Assembly (NCBI RefSeq): GCF_028640845.1
Contig: NC_080542.1
Coordinates: 60,959,064-61,023,063 of the forward strand
Length of the DNA: 64,000 nucleotides
DNA from: Ahaetulla prasina
Taxonomy: Eukaryota; Chordata; Lepidosauria; Squamata; Colubridae
Reading direction: 5' to 3'
Below the pieces are notes generated by a model that was not told where the DNA came from, did no database searches, and was given only the letters and a program-made list of their open reading frames with translations. Below are positions 45,965-54,891 of the stretch, piece after piece (the first letter of the stretch is position 1; each line of letters begins with the position of its first letter). The translations under genes were made by a program, and so were the position numbers.

Positions 45965-46544
45965 TGCCTGTTTGGTGGTCACACTGCTGAACTCAGAATC
46001 CATTTCATTAAAATGCCAGGCCTAGATGCTTAAAGAGATTTGACTATAGGATAAACAAAGGCTTGCAAGAGAGGGAGGAATCTCAGCTGTAGCAGTTTTC
46101 ACATAAAGTTACAGTTTCAGCTACAGAAAGAGAAAAAGACTCAAAATGAAATTTTTCTTCTCTTTCTAGCTAGTCAAAAGGTCTATATTTTAATAATGCG
46201 TGTCCTCAGTGCAGTTTGTGCATAACAGCTGTTGAGTCATTCCCCTATCCAGGATAAAATACTGAAAAAAATCCTCAATTTTTGAAGATCTTTTAAAAAT
46301 ATCCCCACATATAGCTCTGTAGGCGACAGGTCATCAGGTTCTTTCCCAGTTTGCTGTGTTCTGCTTTAATTTCTATGGCTTTGACTCACTCCCTCTTTCT
46401 CTCCATCCTTAAGCACATTTACCTCTGCTTTATTCTCACATCTGTCTTTGTTGTTGTTTTTCTCAATAGCTTCCATATGTCTGTGTCACAGTGAGGATAG
46501 AAAAGACTTACAAATGAGCACCACTTAAGGACCGGCAGATGGAA
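45965..46544. other. No gene; unassigned
   Basis: No motif is recognised. Confidence 0.4.
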
Positions 46545-46985
46545 GAGATGCAGCATTGGTCAGGGAGGATGCATTGGTAACAGCACGGGGGTGCCAAAGG
46601 AGTGTCGTGCAAGTCAGAGATGGCACAAGAGGAGGCAAAGCAGGTTGGGTATTGTGCAAGAGAGCTGGAAAGTTCATATGGGTCTGGGAAAGTATGGGGA
46701 TGGCACAGTTCAGGGAGAGTTTGTGGAGGTTGTGCAAGACGTTCCATGTGGGTCAGAGAAAGAGAGTACGGGGTAGTGCAGGTCCAGGAGAGTGCATGGG
46801 AAGGTGTGGTGAGGGTAGTGGGTGGCTGGAAGGGTGTGTGAGAATGTGCAAGAGATTGCTGCATGATTTAGGGAAGGCAAGTGTGAGGAGTGGCACAAGT
46901 TAGGAAGAGTATAAAACGTGCTACATGGACTGGGGAAGGCTCTCGGTGGATTTGTGTGAGTGAGGAAAGTGAGACTGTGAGGGGC
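46545..46985. repeat. GT/GA-rich degenerate tandem repeat
   Basis: Loosely repeated units of about 60-80 bp contain GGCACAAG or GGCACAG, a GTGCAAG motif, and a GGG(A)AAG-type stretch, at about 46620, 46697, 46770, 46847 and 46887. It is strand-asymmetric (few C on the plus strand). Long open frames on both strands appear to result from the composition. Confidence 0.4.
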
Positions 46986-47072
46986 TTGGAAGGATGCCTG
47001 GGGGTTCTTCTGTTCTTGTCCTCCTTTCTACCTTACCCTAGCCCAGGGGATTCCAACCTTGTCAACCTTAAG

Positions 47073-47752
47073 CCCTCGTGACGTCTCGCCTGGATTACTG
47101 CAATGCTCTCTACATGGGGCTTCCCTTGAAGGGCATCCGGAGGCTACAGTTAGTCCAGAATGCGGCTGCGCGGGTGATAGATGGAGCCCCTCGTGGCTCC
47201 CGCATAACACCCATCCTGCGCAGGCTGCACTGGCTACCTGTGGCCTTCCGGGTGCGCTTCAAGGTTTTGGTGACCACCTTTAAAGCGCTCCATGGCATAG
47301 GGCCGGGTTATCTACGGGACCGCCTACTGCGACCAGATACCTCTCACCGACCCGTGCGCTCTCACAGAGAGGGACTCCTCAGGGTGCCGTCAGCTAGGCA
47401 GTGTCGTCTGGCGGCGCCCAGGGGAAGGGCCTTCTCTGTGGGGGCTCCCGCCCTCTGGAACGAGCTCCCCCCAGGACTCCATCAACTTCCGGACCTTCGA
47501 ACCTTCCGTCGCGAGCTCAAGACACACTTATTCATCTGTGCAGGACTGGCTTAGATTTTAAATTTACAGGGGTTTTAAATTGATTTTAATATTTATATTT
47601 TTATTTTTAATAATAGGGCATTGGAATAAGTTTTTTAAAGATTATTTTAATTTTGTATATTGATGTTTTATATGCCTGTGAACCGCCCTGAGTCCTTTGG
47701 GAGATAGGGCGGTATATAAATTTAAATAATAAATAAATAAAATAAAATAAAT
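47073..47752 (+). mobile_element. CR1/L2-clade LINE 3' end, copy A4
   Basis: A 680-bp 5'-truncated A-family copy inside H5, with the 3' hairpin at 47683-47712 and an AAAT/AAATA tail. About 14 bp of H5 sequence expected at the junction (ACTTGTGGACTTCA) is missing and no target duplication is visible, so the insertion was accompanied by a small target deletion. Confidence 0.85.
47078..47554 (+). pseudogene. LINE A4 ORF2 C-terminal domain (158 open codons)
   Basis: An uninterrupted frame to a stop at 47552-47554 shows SRLDYCNALYMGLPLKGIRR, LQLVQNAAARVID, LRRLHWLPVAFRVRFKVLVT, GIGPGYLRDRLL and ALWNELPPGLHQLPDLRTFR. This is the complete C-terminal domain of an A-family LINE without a frameshift. 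The catalytic part is absent because of 5' truncation. The clean frame contrasts with the many single-base losses in copy A1. Confidence 0.85.
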
Positions 47753-47857
47753 AAACTCCCAGAATTCCCCAGCCAACTTTGCTGGCTGAGGGATTCTGGG
47801 AGTTGAAGTCCTCCAGGCTTAAAGTTGACAAGGTTAAAGAACCCTGCCCTAGCCAAA

Positions 47858-48089
47858 CCATAGAATCATGGTGCTGGAAGGGATCTTGGAGATCTTCTAG
47901 TTGAACCTCCTGACCAAAGCAGGAGAACCTATTCCATCCCAGACAAATGGTTGTCCAATATTTTCTTTAAAACATACAGTGATGGAACAAACACAATTCT
48001 GGAAGGCAAGTTGCTCCATTCATTAATTGTTCTGACTGTCAGGAAATCTCTCCTTAGTTCCCAGTTGGAGATCTTTTTAACAAGCTTCC
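47858..48089 (-). mobile_element. CR1 3' end, first segment of C8
   Basis: CATAGAATCATGGTGCTGGA, GGATCTTGGAGATCTTCTAG and TCAGGAAATCTCTCCTTAGT form the antisense CR1 3' end. The segment breaks at TTAACAAGCTTCC, where the Ty3/gypsy LTR begins, and continues after the element at 52650. Confidence 0.8.
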
Positions 48090-48279
48090 TGTTATGTATT
48101 AACAGTTGTGCCTTTAAATATTTGAGCGGGAAATCAGCACGTTGCTGATTGGACGAAGCTTCCAGCAGAACTGTATAAAAGGAGAGGTTTTTCCCCCAGC
48201 CTGTTGCTGGGTTCACCCTATATTAAAGAGCTGTTGTCACTACCCTGGTCTCCAGCCTCGTTACTTCCCGAACTTAACA
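48090..48279 (+). mobile_element. 5' LTR of the Ty3/gypsy element
   Basis: It starts TGTTATGTATTAACAGTTG and ends CCCGAACTTAACA. It carries an inverted CCAAT box (ATTGG, 48149-48153), a TATA box (TATAAAA, 48174-48180) and a polyadenylation signal-like ATTAAA (48222-48227). It has the compact layout of a promoter plus terminator. Confidence 0.9.
48149..48180 (+). promoter_or_regulatory. LTR core promoter (CCAAT-inverse and TATA box)
   Basis: ATTGG followed 25 bp downstream by TATAAAA. Transcription would start roughly 25-30 bp after the TATA box, near 48205. The same promoter is present in the 3' LTR at 52519-52550 and could drive transcription into flanking DNA. Confidence 0.7.
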
Positions 48280-48298
48280 TTGGCGACGAAGGTGGGAT
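48280..48298 (+). other. Primer-binding site, likely tRNA-Ser type
   Basis: TTGGCGACGAAGGTGGGAT follows the LTR directly. From the TGG onwards its reverse complement, ATCCCACCTTCGTCGCCA, ends in CCA and looks like the 3' end of a serine tRNA (GCU family). The exact tRNA is inferred from memory of such tRNAs. Confidence 0.6.
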
Positions 48299-48376
48299 TT
48301 CGAGGCTAAGGGGAACCAGAACCGAGCTGAAGCACGCTAGTTCCGAACCCAGCAAACTCAGGGCAGAAACGCGGAA

Positions 48377-48874
48377 ATGGCAAACACGCCGCCCGCACCG
48401 TACAACCCGGGCAAGGAGAAATGGGGAACATATATGACCCGTTTCGAAAGCTTTCTAGAAGCCAACGAGCTACAGGGGATCCCTGATAACCGCAAACGGG
48501 CTTACTTCCTAAGCCATTGCGGGCCGGAGGTAATCGAGATTGCGGAAGCCCTGGCAGAGCCAACGCCGATACAATCGGTATCGTGGCCGACTCTGCAAAC
48601 TTTGCTGAAGAACCATTTCGCACCGACGCCGTCCAAATACGTGCAGCGGTTTGAATTCGGAGAACGTAGACAGATGGAGGGCGAGTCCATCGGAGACTAC
48701 ATGGCCGCTTTAAGAAGAGCGTCCAAGGACTGCGGATACCGAGACTTAGGCGAGGTGCTACTCGAGCAACTCATCCGAGGTCAAGGACATCCGCCTCGAC
48801 GGCGACTGCTAGCCAGGAGCAACCTGACTCTAGCCACCGCTCTGGGCGAAGCCAGAGCACGAAATGTCTACTAA
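48377..48874 (+). pseudogene. gag of the Ty3/gypsy element (truncated frame)
   Basis: A 165-codon frame starting 97 bp after the 5' LTR. It shows WGTYMTRFESFLEANELQGI and KRAYFLSHCGPEVIEIAEAL, then LLKNHFAPTPSKYVQRFEFG and ESIGDYMAALRRASKDCGYR. These are typical capsid blocks of vertebrate Ty3/gypsy gag proteins. A short stretch near 48777-48800 (GQGHPP) appears read in a shifted frame, bounded by compensating length changes. The frame stops at 48872-48874, before the nucleocapsid. A zinc-knuckle-like GKKGHLAQVC lies in another frame near 49092-49125, with its first cysteine pair disrupted. No functional gag can be made from this copy as written. Confidence 0.83.
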
Positions 48875-49257
48875 AGCAGCAGAGACCCTGCAAAAGCCTC
48901 TTCAATCCAAGGCGGCGCAAAGCCAGCGCCAGTACACCAGGAGGAGATTCAGTCCGAATCCGAAGGTGAGGCGAGGATGAGGAAGGGTCTGCCGGACCGA
49001 AACGCGACACTGAGGACCGTGGCGAGTGCGGTAGCTGCGGAGGGCAGCATCAGCGCCATCGCTGCAGGTTTAAAGATGCAACATGCGGTGTGGGAAGAAA
49101 GGACACTTAGCTCAGGTTTGCAGAGCGCCCAACCTTCCCGCCGAAAATTCAAATCGGCCAATCAAAGCGGAACCGGAAAGGCGGCCCGCGATTGGTTCAA
49201 ACAAGAAAGGCGCAAGTCTAACCAAGCGACTGTCATTATAGGCGCGCCTCAACCAAA

Positions 49258-49587
49258 GTGGAAAAGAAAATTTTCACAAAGCCCAAGATCGAGGGAGTAC
49301 GGTGCAGGCTTGAAGTAGACACGGATCAGCGATCACCATCATGTCCTGGGACACTCTGGCAAAGTCGCTGCCGTCCGTCGCGGCGCCATCTGCAAGCACA
49401 GCGGCTACAGTACCACGACTACCAGGGAATCGCATCCCTGTTCGAGGGACCACCTCCGTCCGAGTCGAGTACGGCCCTCACAAAAGACCCTGCCCATCAC
49501 GATCGTCGAAGGAACTCTGCCCAGTCTGTTGGGACTAGACTGGTTTCGTGCCCTGGGCATGGGAGTGACTGGCATCTACAGAAGTGA
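49258..49587 (+). pseudogene. Protease region of the Ty3/gypsy element (broken)
   Basis: The reading KPKIEGVRCRLEVDT near 49280-49316 leads into the retroviral-type aspartic protease active site, but the frame shifts immediately after DT. The expected glycine and the following strand are read in another frame (SWDTLAKSLPSVA near 49341). Further blocks such as LGLDWFRALGMGVTGIYR (about 49525-49575) close the domain. The enzyme is inactive as written. Confidence 0.7.
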
Positions 49588-49734
49588 CTGCAATTTGAAA
49601 GACATTCTCTTTAACGAGTTCAAGATGTCTTCAAGGACTGCCTGGGCAAGTACAAGGGACCCCTATTTCCTTCAACTTAGACCCCAGGTAGCCCCCATTA
49701 GGCTTAAGGCGAGGAGAGTCCCTTTGCCCTAAAA

Positions 49735-50446
49735 CCAAAAATCGATAAGGAGCTGGACAAGCTCATAAATCAGGGGATTTTGGTGCCAGTCGATCACGCA
49801 AAGTGGGAGACGCCAATCGTCACCCCCATTAAACCGGACGGGTCAATTAGAATTTGCGCTGACTACAAGGCGGCGCTTAACAAGGCCTTACAGAAAAGCG
49901 CGTACCGGTTCCGTGGTGCAACACTTATTGCACTCTTTGGGGCAAGGGCAAGTCTTTGCAAAGTTAGACTTGGCCCAAGCCTACCAACAACTGCCAGTAG
50001 GCGCCCGCTGGCGAAGCCCAAACGATTGTGACGCACAGGGGGCATTCAAGTGCACCGATTGCAATTTGGGGTTAGCGTGGCACCAGGGCTGTTCCAAAAC
50101 CTGATGGAACGACTACTGCAAGGGCTCCCAGGGTAGTTCCCTACTGATGATGTCCTAATTTCAGGGAAAACATGGAGGAATTGGGGAGTTAAGAAAGGTC
50201 TTGAGCATTTTCCGGACAGCCGGATTAAAGGTCAAGACAAATAAATGTCAGATAGGGGTCGAATCGGTCGATTTTTTGGGCTACCGGATAGACAAGAAAG
50301 GAATTCACCCTACTGAGAGCAAGGTTAAGGCAATTAGGAAGGCTCCAGCGCCCAAAAACAAAGCAGAGCTGCAGGCATTCCTGGGATTGGTTAATTTTTA
50401 CGCGGTCTTTTTAAAGAACAAAGCAACCGTTGGAACCGCTGCATAG
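49735..50446 (+). pseudogene. Reverse transcriptase of the Ty3/gypsy element (broken)
   Basis: Segments in different frames give [20 protein letters not shown] (about 49846-49905), [16 protein letters not shown] (about 49950-49998, the first catalytic aspartate in KLDL) and LKVKTNKCQIGVESVDFLGY (about 50228-50285). The second catalytic motif lies near 50141-50155, where GATGAT (DD) is visible but the preceding residues are disrupted and a stop occurs just upstream. At least three frame changes and one stop make this RT non-functional. Confidence 0.78.
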
Positions 50447-50566
50447 GCTCTTAGGAAAAATACTGTTTGGTCTTGGGGAAAGTCAGAAAATAGGGCTTTT
50501 GAAGCAGTAAAGAACCTGCTCTCAAGTGATAGCCTGCTCATCCAATATCACGACTCACTACCCCTA

Positions 50567-51460
50567 GTGCTGGTTTGCGATGCGTCACCTTATGGGGTGG
50601 GGGCTGTACTCAGCCATAGACTTCCAAACGGCACAGAAGCCCCTATAGCGTTCTACTCTAGAACGATGTCATCCCCAGAGAGGAACTACAGCCAATTAGA
50701 CAAAGAAGCATTAGCCATTGTATCAGGGGTCAAAAAATTCCATGAGTATGTCTTTGGGCGGAATTTTGAAATTGTGACTGACCACAGACCGTTATTGGGA
50801 CTACTGGCTGGCGACCGGCCAACACCTGTGGCACTGTCGCCACGTTTGACTCGATGGACTATATTTTTAGCCGCTTACTCATACAAGCTGCAGCATCGAC
50901 CGGGAAAAGAAGTGGGGCATGCAGACGCTTTGAGCCGATGCCCACTGCCGGGGGCGACCGAAGATCCCACTCCGGGGACACCCATCCTCCTTATTGACTC
51001 GTTGGACTCTGGCCCAGTCACATCAAAGGAAGTGGCTCGGGCATCATACCGGGACATTGTGTTAAGGACTGTACTCGGTTGGGTACAGAGAGGGTGGCCC
51101 GCTGCGCCGGGCGAACGGTTCAAAGAATTTGTTAAGAAACGTGATGAGCTCTCGGCTCAAGGGGGGTGCCTGTTATGGGGTGATCGTGTAATAATTCCTG
51201 TTAAGTTAAGGGGCAAGGTATTGGACCTCCTCCACGAGGGTCACCCAGGCATCGTGAGGATGAAGGGGTTAGCTAGGAGCTATGTATGGTGGCCACTCAT
51301 GGACGCAGAGATTGCTGAGAGGGTAGGGAAATGCCAAGCTTGCCAAGAGTCCAGACCGCTACCTCCAACAGCCCCAGTCAGAGAATGGGAAAAGCCCCAA
51401 GGGCCTTGGTCAAGAATCCACATTGACTTTGCTGGCCCCTTTCACGCCAAACGTTCCTAG
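50567..51460 (+). pseudogene. RNase H and integrase N-terminus of the Ty3/gypsy element (297 open codons)
   Basis: The longest open frame in the window. RNase H residues are visible: VCDASPYGVGAVLSH (aspartate near 50579), DKEALAIVSGV (glutamate near 50705) and IVTDHRPLLGLL (aspartate near 50777). RLTRWTIFLAAYSYKLQHRP and HADALSRCP close the domain. Next is the integrase zinc-binding domain: HEGHPGIVRMKGLARSYVWW ending in CQACQ (about 51232-51345, an H-H-C-C pattern). The integrase core starts with IHIDFAGPFH, carrying the first catalytic aspartate near 51424. The frame then ends by a shift at about 51450. Confidence 0.87.
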
Positions 51461-51905
51461 TGGTGGTGGACGCATTTTCCAAATGGTTAGAGATCATACT
51501 TATGAAGTCCACCACAGCCGAAACAGTAATCGCAACCCTCGCCACCTATTCGCAACTCACGGGTTGCGGACACTCTGGTGTCCGACAATGGGCCCCAATT
51601 CACGGCAGCCCAGTTTGAAGAGCACCTGGCAGAGGAAGGCATCCGACATGCCCTCTCTGCACCTTTCCACCCTCGTCGAATGGCCTTGCAGGCGTTCCGT
51701 CCGGGCGCTAAGGAGGCATTGTCCAGGCTCAAGCCAGGTGACTGGCAAACAAAATAGACTTTTCCTAGCCGTCCAGCATAGAACCCCAAGCACAGCCACT
51801 GGGAAAAGCCCAGCGAATTGCTAATGGGACGAAAACTCCGGTGCCCACTTGACCGTTTGAACCCCCATTACACACCGAGGGTTACAAGGGAGATAGAAAA
51901 ACAAG
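51455..51905 (+). pseudogene. Integrase catalytic core, frameshifted
   Basis: VDAFSKWLEIILMKSTTAET (about 51466-51525) and SDNGPQFTAA (about 51580-51612, the second catalytic aspartate) are visible in two frames. The stretch carrying the expected glutamate (about 51660-51720) is scrambled by further length changes. FLAVQHRTPSTATGKSPA (about 51765-51815) ends the core. Inactive as written. Confidence 0.75.
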
Positions 51906-51925
51906 GGAAATGAGCATAGGCGACG

Positions 51926-52408
51926 GTGTGGGCCCGAAACTATGGGGCGGCCCTAGTTGGCTCAGGACAAGTAACAAGAGTAACAGGGCCAAAATCGTAT
52001 GTGGTAGAGCTACCAGACAACCGAATGTGGCGGCGCCACATAGACCAGTTAAGGAAACGAATAACTGACCAAACCGAACCAACAGAGACAGGTAATGACC
52101 AATACCACTTTGAATCCACAGCTGACAATGACCCGGGGGAGGCGCAAGACTTAGCTGAGGTCCCAGAGTTCCAGCGACGCCATCAGGTCCCCGAGGGAAA
52201 CAGCAAGGAAAATCCCAAAATTAATCCAAAGCCGGATGGCCAAGAAAAAGAGTCGGCCAATAATCCAGAGCCCGATGGCCCAGAGAAAGAGCTGGGAGGA
52301 GAAAACAGCCCCTCCGACCAGCTCAAAACACCACCCAGAACTGAACCGCGCAGGTCAGAAAGAACTAGGAGACGCCCAGGTTATTTGCGTGACTACGTCG
52401 AAAGATAA
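51926..52408 (+). pseudogene. Integrase C-terminal domain and acidic/basic tail
   Basis: 160 open codons. The N-terminal part GQVTRVTGPKSYVVELPDNR and WRRHIDQLRKRI corresponds to the GPY/F-type C-terminal domain of Ty3/gypsy integrases. A long Glu/Asn/Pro-rich stretch with repeated NPEPDG/NPKPDG units follows, then the basic end RRSERTRRRPGYLRDYVER. The stop at 52406-52408 lies 51 bp before the 3' LTR. It probably translated as the end of the pol polyprotein in the parent element. Confidence 0.8.
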
Positions 52409-52445
52409 CATGTAAATAAATATGTAAATAAGACCAAGTGTTTTC

Positions 52446-52459
52446 TGGGAGGGGAGGAG
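52446..52459 (+). other. Polypurine tract before the 3' LTR
   Basis: TGGGAGGGGAGGAG directly precedes the TG of the 3' LTR. A purine run in this position primes plus-strand DNA synthesis in LTR retrotransposons. Confidence 0.8.
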
Positions 52460-52649
52460 TGTTATGTATTAACAGTTGTGCCTTTAAATATTTGAGCGGG
52501 AAATCAGCACGTTGCTGATTGGACGAAGCTTCCAGCAGAACTGTATAAAAGGAGAGGTTTTTCCCCCAGCCTGTTGCTGGGTTCACCCTATATTAAAGAG
52601 CTGTTGTCACTACCCTGGTCTCCAGCCTCGTTACTTCCCGAACTTAACA
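52460..52649 (+). mobile_element. 3' LTR of the Ty3/gypsy element
   Basis: 190 bp, identical by eye to the 5' LTR at every position. It is followed by the target duplication CTTCC and the resumed CR1. Confidence 0.9.
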
Positions 52650-52860
52650 CTTCCACCAATTGCTTCTTCTCCTGCTGTCAGTTTCTTTGGAGAATAAGTC
52701 AACCTCCTCTTCCCTGTGACATTGGACCACAGCTACTGGACCACAGCTATCATGTCACCTGTAATCCTTCTCTTTATTAGGTTAGACATACTTAGGCCTT
52801 CAACCAATTCTTCATATGCTTAAGCCTGCTTAGCATCTTTGTTGCTCTTCTCTACACTCT
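52650..52860 (-). mobile_element. CR1, second segment of C8
   Basis: AGTTTCTTTGGAGAATAAGT, CAACCAATTCTTCATATGCT and TTGCTCTTCTCTACACTCT continue the antisense CR1 interrupted at 48089. It breaks again at TTCTAGGG (52861-52868), where the first of two hAT elements begins. Confidence 0.78.
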
Positions 52861-52868
52861 TTCTAGGG

Positions 52869-54527
52869 TATAGTGACCAGATTTTAACATTGGTAAAGTA
52901 GGACACCATTGACCGGGGGGGGGGGGCAGGGGGGGTTCTAATTTTTTTAATATCAGTTCTGTGGGTGTGGCTTGTCTGGTGGGTATGGCTTGGTGGTCAT
53001 GTGACTGGGAGGGTGTGGCCAACTTGATGTCTCTCACGTCAAAGGTTAGGGTGCAGAATGTGAATGGGCACACAACTTTAAACTGGAAGACTATTTAAAA
53101 AAAAAGCAGTGACCTTCCTTGATGTGAAGCAAAGGTGATCTGTGCATGTTCAGGAGCTGCATATCCTCCTTCTTGAATACCTTCCATCAAAATATCTTCA
53201 GAGATCATATCAAATCTCTTACACCGCATTTTCAATTAATTACAATACAGTGATCCTACCTATCTCATATGGTGTATTGCAGTTACTATCAGGAGTAATT
53301 ACAATAAACTATATTAAAGGGGGTGGTGGTAGAAACATTAGGATGAATTTATACAGATAGCATAAAGGTGTGGGGCAAGGAGGAAATACTGTCATATGGA
53401 GTATTTGGCAAAAGTATATAAAATGGAGGTCTGTGGGATTATCGTATCTGCTAAATTTAGAAAAACTCCAAGATTTACTAAACTGGAATTGATGCAAAAA
53501 GCCAATGCTTAAAATGAATGAAACCAGGAGTTTCCTGCGACAGTCCTTCCACAAAAATCCAAACCTAATTACTCCATCTTTACTTCATCTCAGCAACTGG
53601 AACGAGTGTAGTGCTGCTGCTGCTGCGGCTGCTGTTTAATCATTCCAAAACTGACCAAGTAATTCCCGAGCCAAGTTCTACTTTTAAGTTCAAACTTGGG
53701 CTGAATTCCCGAAAAGGGGCATTACAAGTTGCTGTAGTGAAGGTAGGATTTTTCGTGTACAGAAATACATTTTGCATTTAATGGGCCCCCTTCTCCCCCA
53801 CCCATCCCACTCCCCCAGCAGCCAGGAAAAGAAAGGGAACTGAATTTTGCTGGCAAAACAAACATTCTTTTCTCCGCTTTCTTCTATTCGGTGTAACGGG
53901 GCACTTATGACAGACATCGCCCGCCACGAGGGGAGGAAATCCAAACCAGACCTTTTTTTTTTTTTTTGCTGGCACGAACCCCAGCAGCTCTTCTTCCAAA
54001 GCCTACCTTGCTGGATTTTGCTGCGGCACCAACTTCCAGAGGTTCAAGCACTAGGGAATTCCCACGCAACCGAGGTGAAGCTGATGGGCAAAGGGTGGAG
54101 AGCGCGCGCTCGGCTGCGACTGGCTATTGCCCCAGCAACGAAGCGCTCTTTTCCACGCCCCACCACTCGGCTCGCTGCTCCCAGAGAGGAAGTTAACACC
54201 GAGCGGAGAATACAGGCTGCCGGTGGGGTGGGAGGGGCGGGTGGGCAGAGATAAAACAACAGGCATTTCCTAGAATGTCCTTGAAGAAACTTTTTGCCCT
54301 CCCCTGTTTTGCTTTGCCTCTCTTCTCTTTGCTTTAACGAGATTTGCTCTCTCGAAGAGAGAAGTTCCGTTTGATCACAGTCAAGACCTTCCCTTCCCAG
54401 CCTAAAGACAAAGCACCCTTAAATGCACCCTCACTCAATCGGGACTTTTTTAGAACGCCGCTGGATGCGGGACAAATTTCTAAAAAGCGGGACTGTCCCG
54501 CCAAAAGCGGGACGTCTGGTCACTATA
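52869..54527. mobile_element. hAT-type element E1 (1,659 bp) with GC-rich cargo
   Basis: A perfect 13-bp terminal inverted repeat, TATAGTGACCAGA and TCTGGTCACTATA, with 8-bp duplications TTCTAGGG at 52861-52868 and 54528-54535. The subterminal regions are G-rich on the left and carry GCGGGAC repeats on the right. No transposase frame is recognised. The interior holds a G-family-like piece (GTTCTGTGGGTGTGGCTTG near 52957) and a GC-rich block (53900-54280), so E1 carries unrelated sequence. Confidence 0.8.
53900..54280 (+). promoter_or_regulatory. CpG-rich, promoter-like block inside E1
   Basis: Frequent CpG in an otherwise CpG-poor window (for example GAGAGCGCGCGCTCGGCTGC near 54097). A GC-box-like GGGAGGGGCGGGTGGG (54230-54245) is followed by a TATA-like GATAAAAC (54250-54257). 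No exon can be recognised downstream. It may be a captured host promoter or an element-internal promoter; the function is inferred from composition only. Confidence 0.4.
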
Positions 54528-54535
54528 TTCTAGGG

Positions 54536-54883
54536 CAGGGGTGGGCAATTAATTTTTATCAGGGGCCGCATGAGAAGCCTGAATTGTGTCAGAGGGCCAC
54601 CAACTTTCTTTCATTGTAAAATACTTAAATTAAATATTTTGAATAGCTGGTACTGATAATCAGAAGAATAAAGCACTCTGTAAATATGTATATTAGGTTA
54701 TGTGAAACTGTGGTCTATTGGTTAAATAAGAAAAACAATTATTGAACCAGTGCAATTTATTTTTCAAAATAAAAGTTAAAAAAAAAGTTTAATTTATGGT
54801 GTTTATGATTGGCCTCACGCGGGCCGGACAGGGACGTACAAAGGGCCGGATGTGGCCCGCGGGCCTTAATTTGCCCAGGTCTG
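54536..54883. mobile_element. hAT-Charlie-like MITE E2
   Basis: 348 bp, starting CAGGGGTGGGCAATTAATTT and ending TAATTTGCCCAGGTCTG, with GGGCCGCATGAG and CGGGCCGGACAGGG subterminal motifs. Duplications of TTCTAGGG lie at 54528-54535 and 54884-54891; the left one is shared with E1. Confidence 0.85.
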
Positions 54884-54891
54884 TTCTAGGG

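Larger units (their letters stand above)
47044..47846. mobile_element. hAT-like foldback MITE (H5), split by a LINE
   Basis: The left end CAGGGGATTCCAACCTTGTC lies at 47044-47072 and the right part AACTCCCAGAATTCCCCAGC ... AAGAACCCTG at 47753-47846. The 8-bp target duplication CCCTAGCC is perfect at 47036-47043 and 47847-47854, which proves that both halves are one insertion. Confidence 0.87.
48090..52649 (+). mobile_element. Ty3/gypsy LTR retrotransposon with identical LTRs
   Basis: A 4,560-bp element: 5' LTR 48090-48279, primer-binding site from 48280, gag, protease, RT, RNase H, integrase, a purine-rich tract and 3' LTR 52460-52649. The target duplication CTTCC (48085-48089 and 52650-52654) is 5 bp, as usual for Ty3/gypsy. 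The domain order (RT before integrase) identifies Ty3/gypsy; no envelope-like frame is present. The LTRs are identical by eye over all 190 bp, implying a young insertion, yet gag-pol contains many frame breaks. It interrupts CR1 C8. Confidence 0.9.

Noticed and set aside
46508..46903. Overlapping frames of 115-118 codons on both strands
   Set aside because: No recognised domain, no splice context, and the composition of a degenerate tandem repeat.
47929..48216. 95-codon minus-strand frame crossing the gypsy 5' LTR boundary
   Set aside because: It is a chance fusion of CR1 antisense coding sequence with LTR sequence; the same LTR part is open at 52365-52586.
53847..54254. 135-codon plus-strand frame in the GC-rich part of E1
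   Set aside because: No domain is recognised; high GC content lowers stop frequency, and opposite-strand frames are open too.
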